NCBI GenBank assembly: GCA_934098445.1
Contig: CAKOOW010000010.1
Span: forward strand, 1 to 32,143
Direction of reading: 5' to 3'
Source: an uncultured Bacilli bacterium
GTDB lineage: Bacteria > Bacillota_I > Bacilli_A > RF39 > UBA660
DNA length: 32,143 bases
The position numbers and the translations under genes are program-made. The notes under the pieces were generated by a model. It ran no database searches. It was not told where the DNA came from and saw only the letters and a list, made by a program, of their open reading frames with translations. Shown here piece by piece: positions 15,030 through 22,870 of this stretch (position 1 is its first letter; each line of letters begins with the position of its first letter).

Positions 15030-15566
15030 ATGAGTGTTAATAAAGAAGAAATAAAACAACAATTTAAGAAGATATATGATGAGACTTATAATAATATTTT
15101 AAGATATATAATTATTAAGACTAGTAATATTAATGAAGTAAATGATATTATTCAAGAGACTTATTTAGAATTATGGAATATTTTAAAACGAAGAGTACTT
15201 AAAGAAGAGAATATTAATAGTTTTATGATTGGGATTGCTAATAATAAGATTAAGAAGCATTATACGCTTTTAAAGAAATTAAAATTCTTAATAAAAGATA
15301 GTTCTGATAAAGATATTGAAAATCTTAAAGAAGATAAGATTAGTCTAGAAGAATTAAATATAAAAAAAGAAGAGTGGGATTCTGTTTGGGAGTATTTAAA
15401 GAATAAGAAGAATCAAGATATTCCCAAGATTTATTATTTATATTATGTTGAAGATATGAATATTAAAGAGATAGCTTTAGCCTTAAAAGTAAGGGAGTCT
15501 TATGTAAAGAATTTACTTTATCGGACTTTAAAAGAGCTTAAGAGGGGGGATTATTATGCGAAGTAA
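15030..15566 (+). CDS. ECF-type sigma-70 family RNA polymerase sigma factor
   Basis: The 178-residue protein has only sigma regions 2 and 4. Region 2 is at about 15-80 (ILRYIIIKTSNINEVNDII, QETYLELWN, then FMIGIANNKIKKHY). Region 4 is at about 115-170 (YYLYYVEDMNIKEIALALKV, ESYVKNLLYRTLKELKR), where the helix-turn-helix reads the -35. ECF factors are usually held by a membrane anti-sigma factor and released by an envelope signal. The next gene overlaps by 11 bases and encodes a single-pass membrane protein, which fits that pattern. A good promoter or an autoregulated site was not found in front. Confidence 0.85.
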   Translation: MSVNKEEIKQQFKKIYDETYNNILRYIIIKTSNINEVNDIIQETYLELWNILKRRVLKEENINSFMIGIANNKIKKHYTLLKKLKFLIKDSSDKDIENLKEDKISLEELNIKKEEWDSVWEYLKNKKNQDIPKIYYLYYVEDMNIKEIALALKVRESYVKNLLYRTLKELKRGDYYAK

Positions 15567-16152
15567 GGATAGTTTAAGAGAAGTTATAAGTTCTAATTTT
15601 TCAAAGAGGAAGAATTACTTGGAGATGGAAAAGAAATTAGATATAAGGAAGAATTTTAAATATGAGTATTTTCTTTTATTATTAGTAATTCTTTTAGGAG
15701 GTGTTTGGAAATTTAAAAGAGTTATGAGTTTTAAAAATAGTGATAATATAAATGAGATTATTATTAATCAAGTGGATGATGATTTTTTAAGAGTAGATGA
15801 TGATAGTATTAAGAAAGGGACTAATGAAGTCTTACCGATGTTTAATTTTATTGATAAGAGATGTCTAGAGAATGGTTATACTCTAAAAGATTTTAAAAAA
15901 GTTAATACTAAGAATATTAAATATCAATTAGATTATTTAAAAGATAAGGTTAAGATGACTATTTATATTTTAAAAGATGATTATAGTCTTAAAGATTATC
16001 AAAGTAGTATTGTTGCTAGTAGAGATGTATACATCTTAGAAGATGATAGGTATATATATTTTTATTTTGAACAAGATAATATTAAGATCCTTTTAAAGAT
16101 GGTAAAAGAAGAAAAAGAGGAAGGAATAAATATAATAAAAAGTTTTAATTAA
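15556..16152 (+). CDS. Single-pass membrane protein, probable anti-sigma factor of the adjacent ECF sigma
   Basis: The protein has 198 residues: a charged cytoplasmic N-terminus of about 35 residues, one membrane segment (about 37-52, FLLLLVILLGGVW), and an outside C-terminal domain with many aspartates and lysines and likely beta strands (VKMTIYILKDDY, DVYILEDDRYIYFYFEQ). The topology and the 11-base overlap with the sigma gene suggest an anti-sigma factor. The usual zinc anti-sigma motif (HxxxCxxC) is absent; there is only one cysteine. The start follows a run of G (AGAGGGGGG). The role is inferred from context. Confidence 0.6.
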   Translation: MRSKDSLREVISSNFSKRKNYLEMEKKLDIRKNFKYEYFLLLLVILLGGVWKFKRVMSFKNSDNINEIIINQVDDDFLRVDDDSIKKGTNEVLPMFNFIDKRCLENGYTLKDFKKVNTKNIKYQLDYLKDKVKMTIYILKDDYSLKDYQSSIVASRDVYILEDDRYIYFYFEQDNIKILLKMVKEEKEEGINIIKSFN

Positions 16153-16185
16153 GTAAATTATTTTAGAAAAATTAAGGCCAAAGTA

Positions 16186-16214
16186 TTGTACTTATATTCA
16201 AAAAGTGGTAGGAT
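16186..16214 (+). promoter_or_regulatory. Promoter of the alpha-CTD-like repeat genes
   Basis: TTGTAC (16186-16191), 17-base spacer, TAGGAT (16209-16214), with TG at 16206-16207 forming an extended -10. It lies 26 bases before the ATG at 16241, which itself follows AAGGGGGAA. Confidence 0.5.
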
Positions 16215-16240
16215 AATTCCTCTGATAAGGGGGAATAAAT

Positions 16241-17293
16241 ATGTATGATAGAGAGTTAAATGTTTCTTTAAAAACTAGGATGTTTTTAGAAAAAATTGGT
16301 ATTAAGACTATTGGGGATGCTTATAATTATGATTTAAAAAGATTATTATGGCTTAAAAAAGGCAATCGAACATTAAGCAAGTATTTAGATGAGCTATGGG
16401 AATATATGCATAATTTAGGTTTAGGTTTTAAAGAGGAAGAACAGTATTATTCTGATCTTAAGAATTATTATTATAACTTGAATGATTTAGATATTGAAGA
16501 TTTTTTCTTTTGGACGTCTAAGACTCATGCTTATCTTAAGAGTTATGGAACCATAAATAATTTTTTCCTGACTATTAAAGAAGATCCTAATCAGTTAAAA
16601 CGTTTCTTATATTTTAATGGGGATTTAGATAATATTAAACTTCTAAAGAGGATTTTTCAATCTTTAGGAGAACGAGGAGTTTGTTTGAATTTCCTTTTGG
16701 ATAAGTATGTTATAAATCTAAGAGAGTTAGGACCTTTTACCCCTATATATAAAATATTTCAAGATAAGACGGTTGTTAATTGTTTTATTAGACAAAATAT
16801 TTGGCTTTTAAATGATTTGGCATCCTTATCTACTAAAAGTATTAAAGAGATTAGTGGTCTTGGAAATATAAAGAGGGGTCTTGCTTATCACGATTTAGAA
16901 AATTTAGGGATTAATTTAGCTTCTTTAGAGCCCGTTGATGATTTGGAACTTTCTTTTGCAAGTGTTAAAATTATGGAACTGGATTTTCCTTTAGAGCTTC
17001 AAGAAAAACTATTGAATGTGGGAGTTGATACTTTAGAAAAGTTAATTAATCTAAAGTATTTACATTTCTTAAATATGAGGGAGATTGCTATATTAAGAGA
17101 AAAACTTTATGCTTTAGGACTTCAAGATGATAGTAAGATTTTAGTGATGAGTAAAGAAGCTATTAATAAGAAGTATACCGAACAACTTCTTAAGATTTAT
17201 TCGTCAAGAGAAGAAATAAATCGTTTAGAGTTAGAAAATAGAGGTTATGAGATGATTCTTAAACTAGAAAGGGGAAAGTTTGGGGATGAGTGA
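16241..17293 (+). CDS. Protein with repeats resembling the RNA polymerase alpha C-terminal domain (one long unit)
   Basis: The protein has 350 residues. Residues 8-62 read like the C-terminal domain of RNA polymerase alpha: LNVSLKTRMFLEKIGI, KTIGDAYNYDLKRLLWL, and a closing YMHNLGLGF. Two further segments share that layout: 184-226 (WLLNDLASLSTKSIKEISGL, with GLGN as in a helix-hairpin-helix) and 243-295 (LLNVGVDTLEKLINL, then ILREKLYALGL). Between them lies a spacer with LKRFLYFN (119-126) and TPIYKIF (167-173), both found again in the next gene. The alpha CTD binds upstream DNA and activators; whether these repeats do so is inference. No core alpha domain is present. It ends in a charged helix and overlaps the next gene by 8 bases. 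Confidence 0.65.
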   Translation: MYDRELNVSLKTRMFLEKIGIKTIGDAYNYDLKRLLWLKKGNRTLSKYLDELWEYMHNLGLGFKEEEQYYSDLKNYYYNLNDLDIEDFFFWTSKTHAYLKSYGTINNFFLTIKEDPNQLKRFLYFNGDLDNIKLLKRIFQSLGERGVCLNFLLDKYVINLRELGPFTPIYKIFQDKTVVNCFIRQNIWLLNDLASLSTKSIKEISGLGNIKRGLAYHDLENLGINLASLEPVDDLELSFASVKIMELDFPLELQEKLLNVGVDTLEKLINLKYLHFLNMREIAILREKLYALGLQDDSKILVMSKEAINKKYTEQLLKIYSSREEINRLELENRGYEMILKLERGKFGDE

Positions 17294-19157
17294 TTTAGAT
17301 TTTTTAAAGATGAGTGAAGGAGCAAGAAAGATAATTGAGCGCTTTAATCTTACTTCTTTAGAGAAACTTTTGAATATTGATTATACTTTATATCGACAGA
17401 TAGTTGATTCTTCTAAACAAAGAAGATATTATTTTGATGAATTATTTATACTTTTAAAGAAAAATGGTCTTTCTTATAGTTTTATGCCTAAATATTATTA
17501 TAATTTAGTTAAGAGAAGTAATGATTTAGGAAGTATTTTAATTAATGATTTAGAGTTATCAATTAGAATGCGAAAATATCTTAGTGAGTATAAAAATTTG
17601 CAAGAATTTTTTATTGATATTACTTATAATAAGAGTAAGCTTAATCGTTTTTTATATTTTAATATTAGAGATGAGGAAGATTATAGTTATTTTTTAGATT
17701 TATTAGATTCTTTAGGAAATAATGGGGTTATTTTAAAAGGTATCATTAAAGAATATCAAAATTATCAAAAAGAAGGGAATTCTTTGTATACTCCTCTTTA
17801 TAAAATATTTAAGAAGGGTAAGACTTTAGAGATTTTAAATACTTATGATATTTATTTGGTAGGGGATTTTCTAAGTATGCCTTTTTCTACTTTAGAAGAG
17901 ATAATTCCGGCTAAAAAAATTGCTATCTTTAAAGAAACTTTGGATGAGAATGGTTATTCTTTAGAAAATAAGAATTATGTGCCTTTAAGATTTAGTTTTG
18001 ATTGTTTAGATATTAAATCTTTATGTTTAGATAAATATTTAGAAGATGAGTTAGAAATCTTAGGAGTAAAAAATGTTCATGAGGTTTTATTTAGCCCCAA
18101 GATGAGGGAGGTTAATAAAGAAGATTTAAAGATTATTAGAGAGCATTTTAGTTATTTAAATTTTAATTTAGATGAACCGTTTTTATATGATTCTTATGAT
18201 AAGAATGTTCTTAGGTATCAAAATCTTTTATTTGAAGAAAAGGGTTTAAAGATGAGAGATAGGGAGATTGATTCTTATCTAGGAGGAATTAAACCATTAT
18301 TAAAGGAAGAATCTCAGGAGTTAACGAAGATTAATGATATTCCTTTTAGTGAAGATATCAAAGAGTATTTAAAAGGGTATGGTTCTTTAGAAGAGTTTGT
18401 TAGTAAAATGTATCAGGATAAAAGAGAATTAGATCGTTTCTTAGCTCTAAATATTAAAAGTAATTGGGATTATAAGGAATTCTTTAAGACTTTAGAGACT
18501 CTAGGAAATGATGGAGTCTTATTGAAACTTATTATAAGAGAGTTTCTTAATATTCAAAAGAAAAAGGAAATTTCTTTGTATACGCCTTTAGATAAGATTA
18601 TAGGGAAGAATAAGACTTTAGAGACTCTTAATAAACATAATATTTATTTTCTTGTTGATTTGTTAGAATTATCAGAAGAAAAATTGTTAAATGATGGGGA
18701 TTTTAGTATCCGAAAGATAAATGCTATTATGAGAATTGCTAGAGAATATAATTATCTAGGAGAAGAGAATAATCAAGGACTAAGATTTTCTTTACAGACT
18801 TTAGGTATTTCTTTACTTAATTTACCTATAAAGATAGTAAAGAAGTTAAATAGTTTAGAGATTTATAATCTTCAGGATATATTAACATCTAGTATGGTTA
18901 ATTATTTTTCTTTAGAAGAGTTAGTTATAATTAGAAATAGTCTAAATAATTTAGGATTTAATCTTCAAGAACCATTTAACTATAATAAAGAAATTAATGA
19001 AGCAATTAAGTATAATAATTTGCTTTTTGAAAAGAAAGCGTTAGTAGAAAGAGAAAAAAAGATTAGAGCTAGTTTAGAAGAAGTATCTTCCCTCTTAGCT
19101 TTAAAGCCTCAAGATGTTTTGCAATTAGGAACGGTTAGGACTTCAAATTTTAAGTAA
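17286..19157 (+). CDS. Protein with two long alpha-CTD-like repeat units, paralogue of the preceding gene
   Basis: The 623-residue protein begins with an alpha-CTD-like segment (about 12-66) and then carries two copies of the ~240-residue unit seen once in the preceding protein. Landmarks repeat in order: LNRFLYFN (~119) and LDRFLALN (~382); LGNNGVILK and LGNDGVLLK; TPLYKIF and TPLDKII; KTLEILNTYDIYL and KTLETLNKHNIYF; YQNLLFEEKGL and YNNLLFEKKAL. Each unit holds degenerate helix-hairpin-helix-like segments. It ends in a basic coiled stretch. The ATG at 17286 overlaps the previous stop (ATGAGTGA); a TTG at 17280 is a weaker alternative. The two genes surely arose by duplication and are co-translated. 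No membrane segment or enzyme motif is visible. DNA or polymerase binding is the likeliest guess. Confidence 0.65.
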   Translation: MSDLDFLKMSEGARKIIERFNLTSLEKLLNIDYTLYRQIVDSSKQRRYYFDELFILLKKNGLSYSFMPKYYYNLVKRSNDLGSILINDLELSIRMRKYLSEYKNLQEFFIDITYNKSKLNRFLYFNIRDEEDYSYFLDLLDSLGNNGVILKGIIKEYQNYQKEGNSLYTPLYKIFKKGKTLEILNTYDIYLVGDFLSMPFSTLEEIIPAKKIAIFKETLDENGYSLENKNYVPLRFSFDCLDIKSLCLDKYLEDELEILGVKNVHEVLFSPKMREVNKEDLKIIREHFSYLNFNLDEPFLYDSYDKNVLRYQNLLFEEKGLKMRDREIDSYLGGIKPLLKEESQELTKINDIPFSEDIKEYLKGYGSLEEFVSKMYQDKRELDRFLALNIKSNWDYKEFFKTLETLGNDGVLLKLIIREFLNIQKKKEISLYTPLDKIIGKNKTLETLNKHNIYFLVDLLELSEEKLLNDGDFSIRKINAIMRIAREYNYLGEENNQGLRFSLQTLGISLLNLPIKIVKKLNSLEIYNLQDILTSSMVNYFSLEELVIIRNSLNNLGFNLQEPFNYNKEINEAIKYNNLLFEKKALVEREKKIRASLEEVSSLLALKPQDVLQLGTVRTSNFK

Positions 19158-19170
19158 TCCTTGGTATAAT
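19142..19170 (+). promoter_or_regulatory. Phosphoketolase promoter
   Basis: TTCAAA (19142-19147), 17-base spacer, TATAAT (19165-19170), with TG at 19162-19163. The -35 lies in the end of the preceding gene. It is 26 bases before the ATG. Confidence 0.6.
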
Positions 19171-19195
19171 ATTCTTAAGAATAGGATGATAAAAG

Positions 19196-21496
19196 ATGAA
19201 AGAAATTGAGATTGTTGATGCATATTTTAGAGCGGCTAACTATATAAGCGCGGCATGTCTTTATTTAAAAGATAATCCTTTGTTGTTAAGGCCTTTAAAG
19301 GATACAGATATCAAGGGAAAGTTAGTTGGCCACTGGGGAACGGTACCAGGTCAAAACTTTATTTATACTCATTTAAATCGAGTTATTAAGAAGTATGATT
19401 TAAATATGCTATATATAAGTGGACCAGGACATGGTGGGAATGCTTCTTTAGCTCAAAGTTATTTAGAAGGAACATTTAGTGAAGTATATCCATGGTGTCC
19501 TAAAAACAAGGAGGGGATGCAGCATTTATTTAAAGAGTTTTCCTTTCCTTATGGTTTAGGATCACATGCTACTCCAGAGATACCAGGGTCAATGCACGAA
19601 GGAGGAGAACTGGGCTATAGTTTAATTCATGCATATGGAGCAGTTTTAGATAATCCTTCTTTAATAGCAGCTTGTTGTATTGGTGATGGCGAAGCGGAGA
19701 CAGCTACTTTAGCAACTTCTTGGCAAGTTCATAAATTTTTAAATCCTAAAAGGGATGGAATAGTGTTACCAATTTTACATTTAAATGGTTATAAGATTAG
19801 TAATCCCACTATTTATAGTAGGATGAGTAATAAAGAACTTATTTGTTATTTTACTTCTTTGGGGTATCATCCTTATATTGTAGAAGGTTTGGATAAGTGG
19901 CAACTTCATAAGATAATGATGAATACTTTAGATAATATTGTCTTAGAGATTAAGAAAATAAAGACTGATTCTAAAGAGAAGATATATTATCCGATGATTA
20001 TTTTAAGAACAAAGAAGGGATGGACTGGTCCTAAAAAAGTCTTAGATAAAGAAATAGAAGGGACTTTTAGGGCACATCAAATTCCGGTTGATAAGAGTAA
20101 TCCGGATTACTTAAAGATTATTGAAGATTGGTTAAGAAGTTATCATCCTGAAGAATTATTTAATGCTGATGGAACTTTAAAGAGTTCTTTAGAAGAGTAT
20201 CATCCTACGGGTAATAGAAGAATGAGTGCGAATGAAGCTACTAATGGGATTAGTCATATGACCTTAAAGTTACCTAATCCAGAAGATTATTTATTAGACA
20301 ATCAAGTTCCGGGGAAGATGGTGGCTCAGGATATGTTAGAGCTATCAAAATATATTAGAGATGTCTTAAGACTTAATAAGAATGATTATCGAATCTTTAG
20401 TCCGGATGAAGTGATGTCTAATCGTCTATATCATATCTTTGAAGTAGAAAAGAGAACGTGGGAAGAAAAGATACTTTCGGGGGATGAGAATTTAAGTAAC
20501 GACGGAAGAATTGTAGATTCTTATCTTTCAGAGAATGTTTGTGAGGGTTTACTTGAAGGGTATACTTTAACCGGAAGATATGGGACTTTTGTTAGTTATG
20601 AAGCATTCATTAGAGTAGTAGATTCAATGGTTAGTCAATATTTGAAATGGTTAAAGATGAAGAAAAGTATATCTTGGCGAAGAGAAATACCTAGTTTAAA
20701 TTTAATCTTAACGAGTAATGTTTGGCAACAAGATCATAATGGTTATACTCATCAAGACCCAGGCTTTATTGACCATTTAGGAACTAAAAAAAGAGACCTA
20801 GTTAATATTTATTTACCTATAGATACTAATAGTTTAATTTTAACTTATGATAAGTGTTTAAAAGATAAAGATAAAGTTAATGCAATTATTGCTTCTAAAC
20901 ATCCAACGAGACAGTGGTTATCGAAGGAGGAAGCTAAAGCTTTAATAGATAATGGTCTTATCGAATTAAAGAAATTTTCGACTAGTGATAATCCGGATAT
21001 TGTTTTTGCTAGTTGTGGGGATACCCCTAATATTGAGACTTTAGCAGCAGTTTCAATCTTAAAGAAATTTATACCTGATATTAAATTAAGAGTATTAAAT
21101 GTCTTAGAAGTGTTGAAATTAGAAAGTGATAAAAGAAATCCATTCGGACTTACAGATACAAAGTTTAATGCTTATTTTACTAAGGATAAACCAGTTATTT
21201 TTGATTTTCATGGGTATCCAGCTTTTATTCATAGTTTGATTTATGATCGAGAGAATAAAAATTTCTTAGTACATGGTTATTTGGAAGAGGGGTCAATTAC
21301 GACGGCTTTTGATATGCGTTTACGAAATAAAATTGATCGTTTTAGTCTTTTAGAAGATGCTTTAAATTACTTACCGGATACTAAAGAAAAAGAAGCTTTA
21401 AAAGAATATATTGAGGAAGAGTTAAAGAAACATTATTCTTATGTTAAAGAATATGGTTTGGATTTAGAGGAAATTACTAATTTTGCTTTAGAATAA
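19196..21496 (+). CDS. xfp: Xylulose-5-phosphate/fructose-6-phosphate phosphoketolase
   Basis: This 766-residue thiamine-diphosphate enzyme splits xylulose 5-phosphate (and often fructose 6-phosphate) with phosphate to acetyl phosphate plus glyceraldehyde 3-phosphate (or erythrose 4-phosphate). Family segments are clear: GHWGTVPGQNFIYTHLNR (45-62), YISGPGHGGNA (73-83), SMHEGGELGYSL (132-143), the cofactor motif GDGEAETA (163-170) with NGYKI (197-201), and later QDHNGYTHQDPGFIDHL. It is slightly shorter than the usual ~790-820 but appears complete. Acetyl phosphate can be turned to acetate with gain of ATP, so the enzyme suggests a fermentative, heterolactic or bifid-shunt type metabolism. It is a single-gene unit with its own promoter and terminator. 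Substrate range cannot be told by eye. Confidence 0.95.
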   Translation: MKEIEIVDAYFRAANYISAACLYLKDNPLLLRPLKDTDIKGKLVGHWGTVPGQNFIYTHLNRVIKKYDLNMLYISGPGHGGNASLAQSYLEGTFSEVYPWCPKNKEGMQHLFKEFSFPYGLGSHATPEIPGSMHEGGELGYSLIHAYGAVLDNPSLIAACCIGDGEAETATLATSWQVHKFLNPKRDGIVLPILHLNGYKISNPTIYSRMSNKELICYFTSLGYHPYIVEGLDKWQLHKIMMNTLDNIVLEIKKIKTDSKEKIYYPMIILRTKKGWTGPKKVLDKEIEGTFRAHQIPVDKSNPDYLKIIEDWLRSYHPEELFNADGTLKSSLEEYHPTGNRRMSANEATNGISHMTLKLPNPEDYLLDNQVPGKMVAQDMLELSKYIRDVLRLNKNDYRIFSPDEVMSNRLYHIFEVEKRTWEEKILSGDENLSNDGRIVDSYLSENVCEGLLEGYTLTGRYGTFVSYEAFIRVVDSMVSQYLKWLKMKKSISWRREIPSLNLILTSNVWQQDHNGYTHQDPGFIDHLGTKKRDLVNIYLPIDTNSLILTYDKCLKDKDKVNAIIASKHPTRQWLSKEEAKALIDNGLIELKKFSTSDNPDIVFASCGDTPNIETLAAVSILKKFIPDIKLRVLNVLEVLKLESDKRNPFGLTDTKFNAYFTKDKPVIFDFHGYPAFIHSLIYDRENKNFLVHGYLEEGSITTAFDMRLRNKIDRFSLLEDALNYLPDTKEKEALKEYIEEELKKHYSYVKEYGLDLEEITNFALE

Positions 21497-21499
21497 TTT

Positions 21500-21529
21500 A
21501 GTTACTTTTTAAAATTAAGTAACTTTTTT
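21500..21529 (+). terminator. Phosphoketolase terminator
   Basis: Stem 21500-21507/21517-21524 (AGTTACTT/AAGTAACT, 8 bp) with a 9-base loop and T6 (21524-21529). Confidence 0.75.
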
Positions 21530-21530
21530 C

Positions 21531-21559
21531 TTGACTTAAAGCTTATATATGCTTATATT
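21531..21559 (+). promoter_or_regulatory. Promoter of the 155-residue membrane protein gene
   Basis: TTGACT (21531-21536), 17-base spacer, TATATT (21554-21559). It starts one base after the T run of the preceding terminator and 53 bases before the ATG. Confidence 0.65.
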
Positions 21560-21583
21560 GGTATTTGTTTGGTGAGGATATTT

Positions 21584-22051
21584 ATGCATGATAAACATAG
21601 TATGAAAAAGATTAAGAAAAGAAAGAATAGAAGAGGTTTAAAGGTCATATCGATAATAATAGCTCCTACTATTTTGATAAGTGCCGGAGTTATATGTAAA
21701 CGTAAAGATGATAAGATAAATCATCTTTATGAGGCTTGTCCTTTTAGCAAGATTTGTACGGAATTAAACCTTAGTATTGGGTATCAACATTTGATTAAGG
21801 AAATTGAAGCTAATAGTGCTTATACGGCTTATTATCAAAAAGAAAGGGTTAATACTTATTATATTCATAGTAGAGATTGGTATTTAAAAGATGGGTTATA
21901 TTTTAAAGAAGAAAAGATTATTCCGGAAGGTTATCAATTATTAGATAAACCGCATCATGGATATGATTGCTATAAGGAAGAGTATGAACCAGAGGCCGTA
22001 GTTATCTTAGATAAGAATAAAAAATTAGTGCGAAAATTGCTTTTAAAGTAA
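21584..22051 (+). CDS. Unknown basic, single-pass membrane protein
   Basis: The protein has 155 residues: a very basic N-terminus (MKKIKKRKNRRGLK), one membrane segment (about 22-38, VISIIIAPTILISAGVI), and an outside domain of about 115 residues rich in Tyr, Lys and Glu, with three cysteines, in EACPFSKICTEL and GYDCYKE. The ATG at 21584 follows GGTGAGG; a TTG at 21569 is upstream but does not fit the binding site. The next gene encodes a thioredoxin-fold membrane protein, so a disulphide link between the two is conceivable. The family was not recognised. Confidence 0.6.
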   Translation: MHDKHSMKKIKKRKNRRGLKVISIIIAPTILISAGVICKRKDDKINHLYEACPFSKICTELNLSIGYQHLIKEIEANSAYTAYYQKERVNTYYIHSRDWYLKDGLYFKEEKIIPEGYQLLDKPHHGYDCYKEEYEPEAVVILDKNKKLVRKLLLK

Positions 22052-22058
22052 AAAAATA

Positions 22059-22087
22059 TTGCATTTAAAAAAATTTTTTAATAAAAT
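22059..22087 (+). promoter_or_regulatory. Promoter of the CPWC thioredoxin-fold gene
   Basis: TTGCAT (22059-22064), 17-base spacer, TAAAAT (22082-22087). Transcription would start near 22094, so translation must begin after that; this fixes the gene start at the GTG at 22107. Confidence 0.6.
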
Positions 22088-22106
22088 TAATGTTGTGGTG
22101 ATTAGA

Positions 22107-22814
22107 GTGAAGAACGATTTTTTGAAATATTACGTCATAGGATTAGTGTTAGTAGCACTACTTTGTTTGGGAAGTCTTTATCTAAATAAAAAAGATGAGA
22201 CTAAAGAGACTAGTGATACGAAGTTTTATGATGAGTATACGGCTTATAATAAGAAGAAAAATAGTAGTGATAAGGAATATCCTGCGGTGGATATTGCAAA
22301 GAATAATTTGTACTATTATATAACTGATAGTGAAATCGAAGATTTATTTAATAATGGGACAGGAGTTTTATATTTAGGGTTTCCTACTTGTCCTTGGTGT
22401 CGAAATATTGTTTCGGTTTTAAATGAAGCGGGAGAAGAGTATGGTCTTGATAAGATTAATTATTATAATATAAAAACAATTAGAAGTTCTTTTACTTTTG
22501 ATGATGATAATAAGTTAATTAAAACTGATGGTTTGGCAATTTATACTTTTCTTTTAGAGAAGTTAGATAAGTTTTTAGAAGATTATAGTGTTACCGATAA
22601 TAAGGGGAAGACAGTTAAAACCGGAGAAAAAAGAATTTATGCTCCAACCGTGGTATTTATTAAAGAAGGGGTAGTAAAAAAAGTGGTTGAAGGAACGGTT
22701 GATAGTCAAAAAGACCCATATATTCTTTTAAATGAAGAAGAAAGAAAAGAACTAAAAGATAAGTATTTAGAAGGATTTAATACCTTGGCAGATTTATGTG
22801 ATGAGAAATGTTAA
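22107..22814 (+). CDS. Membrane-anchored thioredoxin-fold protein with a CPWC motif
   Basis: The protein has 235 residues, with one N-terminal membrane segment (about 9-25) and an outside domain. VLYLGFPTCPWCRNIVSVL holds the redox pair Cys95 and Cys98; KRIYAPTVVFIKEGVV has the cis-proline (APT) and following strand typical of the thioredoxin fold. About 70 residues are inserted between these, including a helix with LEKLDKFLEDY. Such extracytoplasmic proteins make, break or shuffle disulphides. The GTG start at 22107 is chosen because GGTGAT lies 3 bases before it and a good promoter covers the longer TTG start at 22059. A terminator follows. The partner protein is unknown. Confidence 0.8.
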   Translation: MKNDFLKYYVIGLVLVALLCLGSLYLNKKDETKETSDTKFYDEYTAYNKKKNSSDKEYPAVDIAKNNLYYYITDSEIEDLFNNGTGVLYLGFPTCPWCRNIVSVLNEAGEEYGLDKINYYNIKTIRSSFTFDDDNKLIKTDGLAIYTFLLEKLDKFLEDYSVTDNKGKTVKTGEKRIYAPTVVFIKEGVVKKVVEGTVDSQKDPYILLNEEERKELKDKYLEGFNTLADLCDEKC

Positions 22815-22832
22815 AAAAGCATTTCTTTTTTT
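22804..22832 (+). terminator. Terminator of the CPWC gene
   Basis: Stem 22804-22810/22820-22826 (AGAAATG/CATTTCT, 7 bp) with the TAA stop in the 9-base loop, followed by T7. Confidence 0.75.
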
Positions 22833-22844
22833 CTTCTTCTTTAT

Positions 22845-22850
22845 TATAAT
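22845..22850 (+). promoter_or_regulatory. -10 element of the dnaB-dnaI promoter
   Basis: A perfect TATAAT, 20 bases before the ATG at 22871. The -35 position falls in the T/C-rich tail of the terminator and is weak. Confidence 0.45.
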
Positions 22851-22870
22851 ACTAGCTAGTGGGTGATTTT

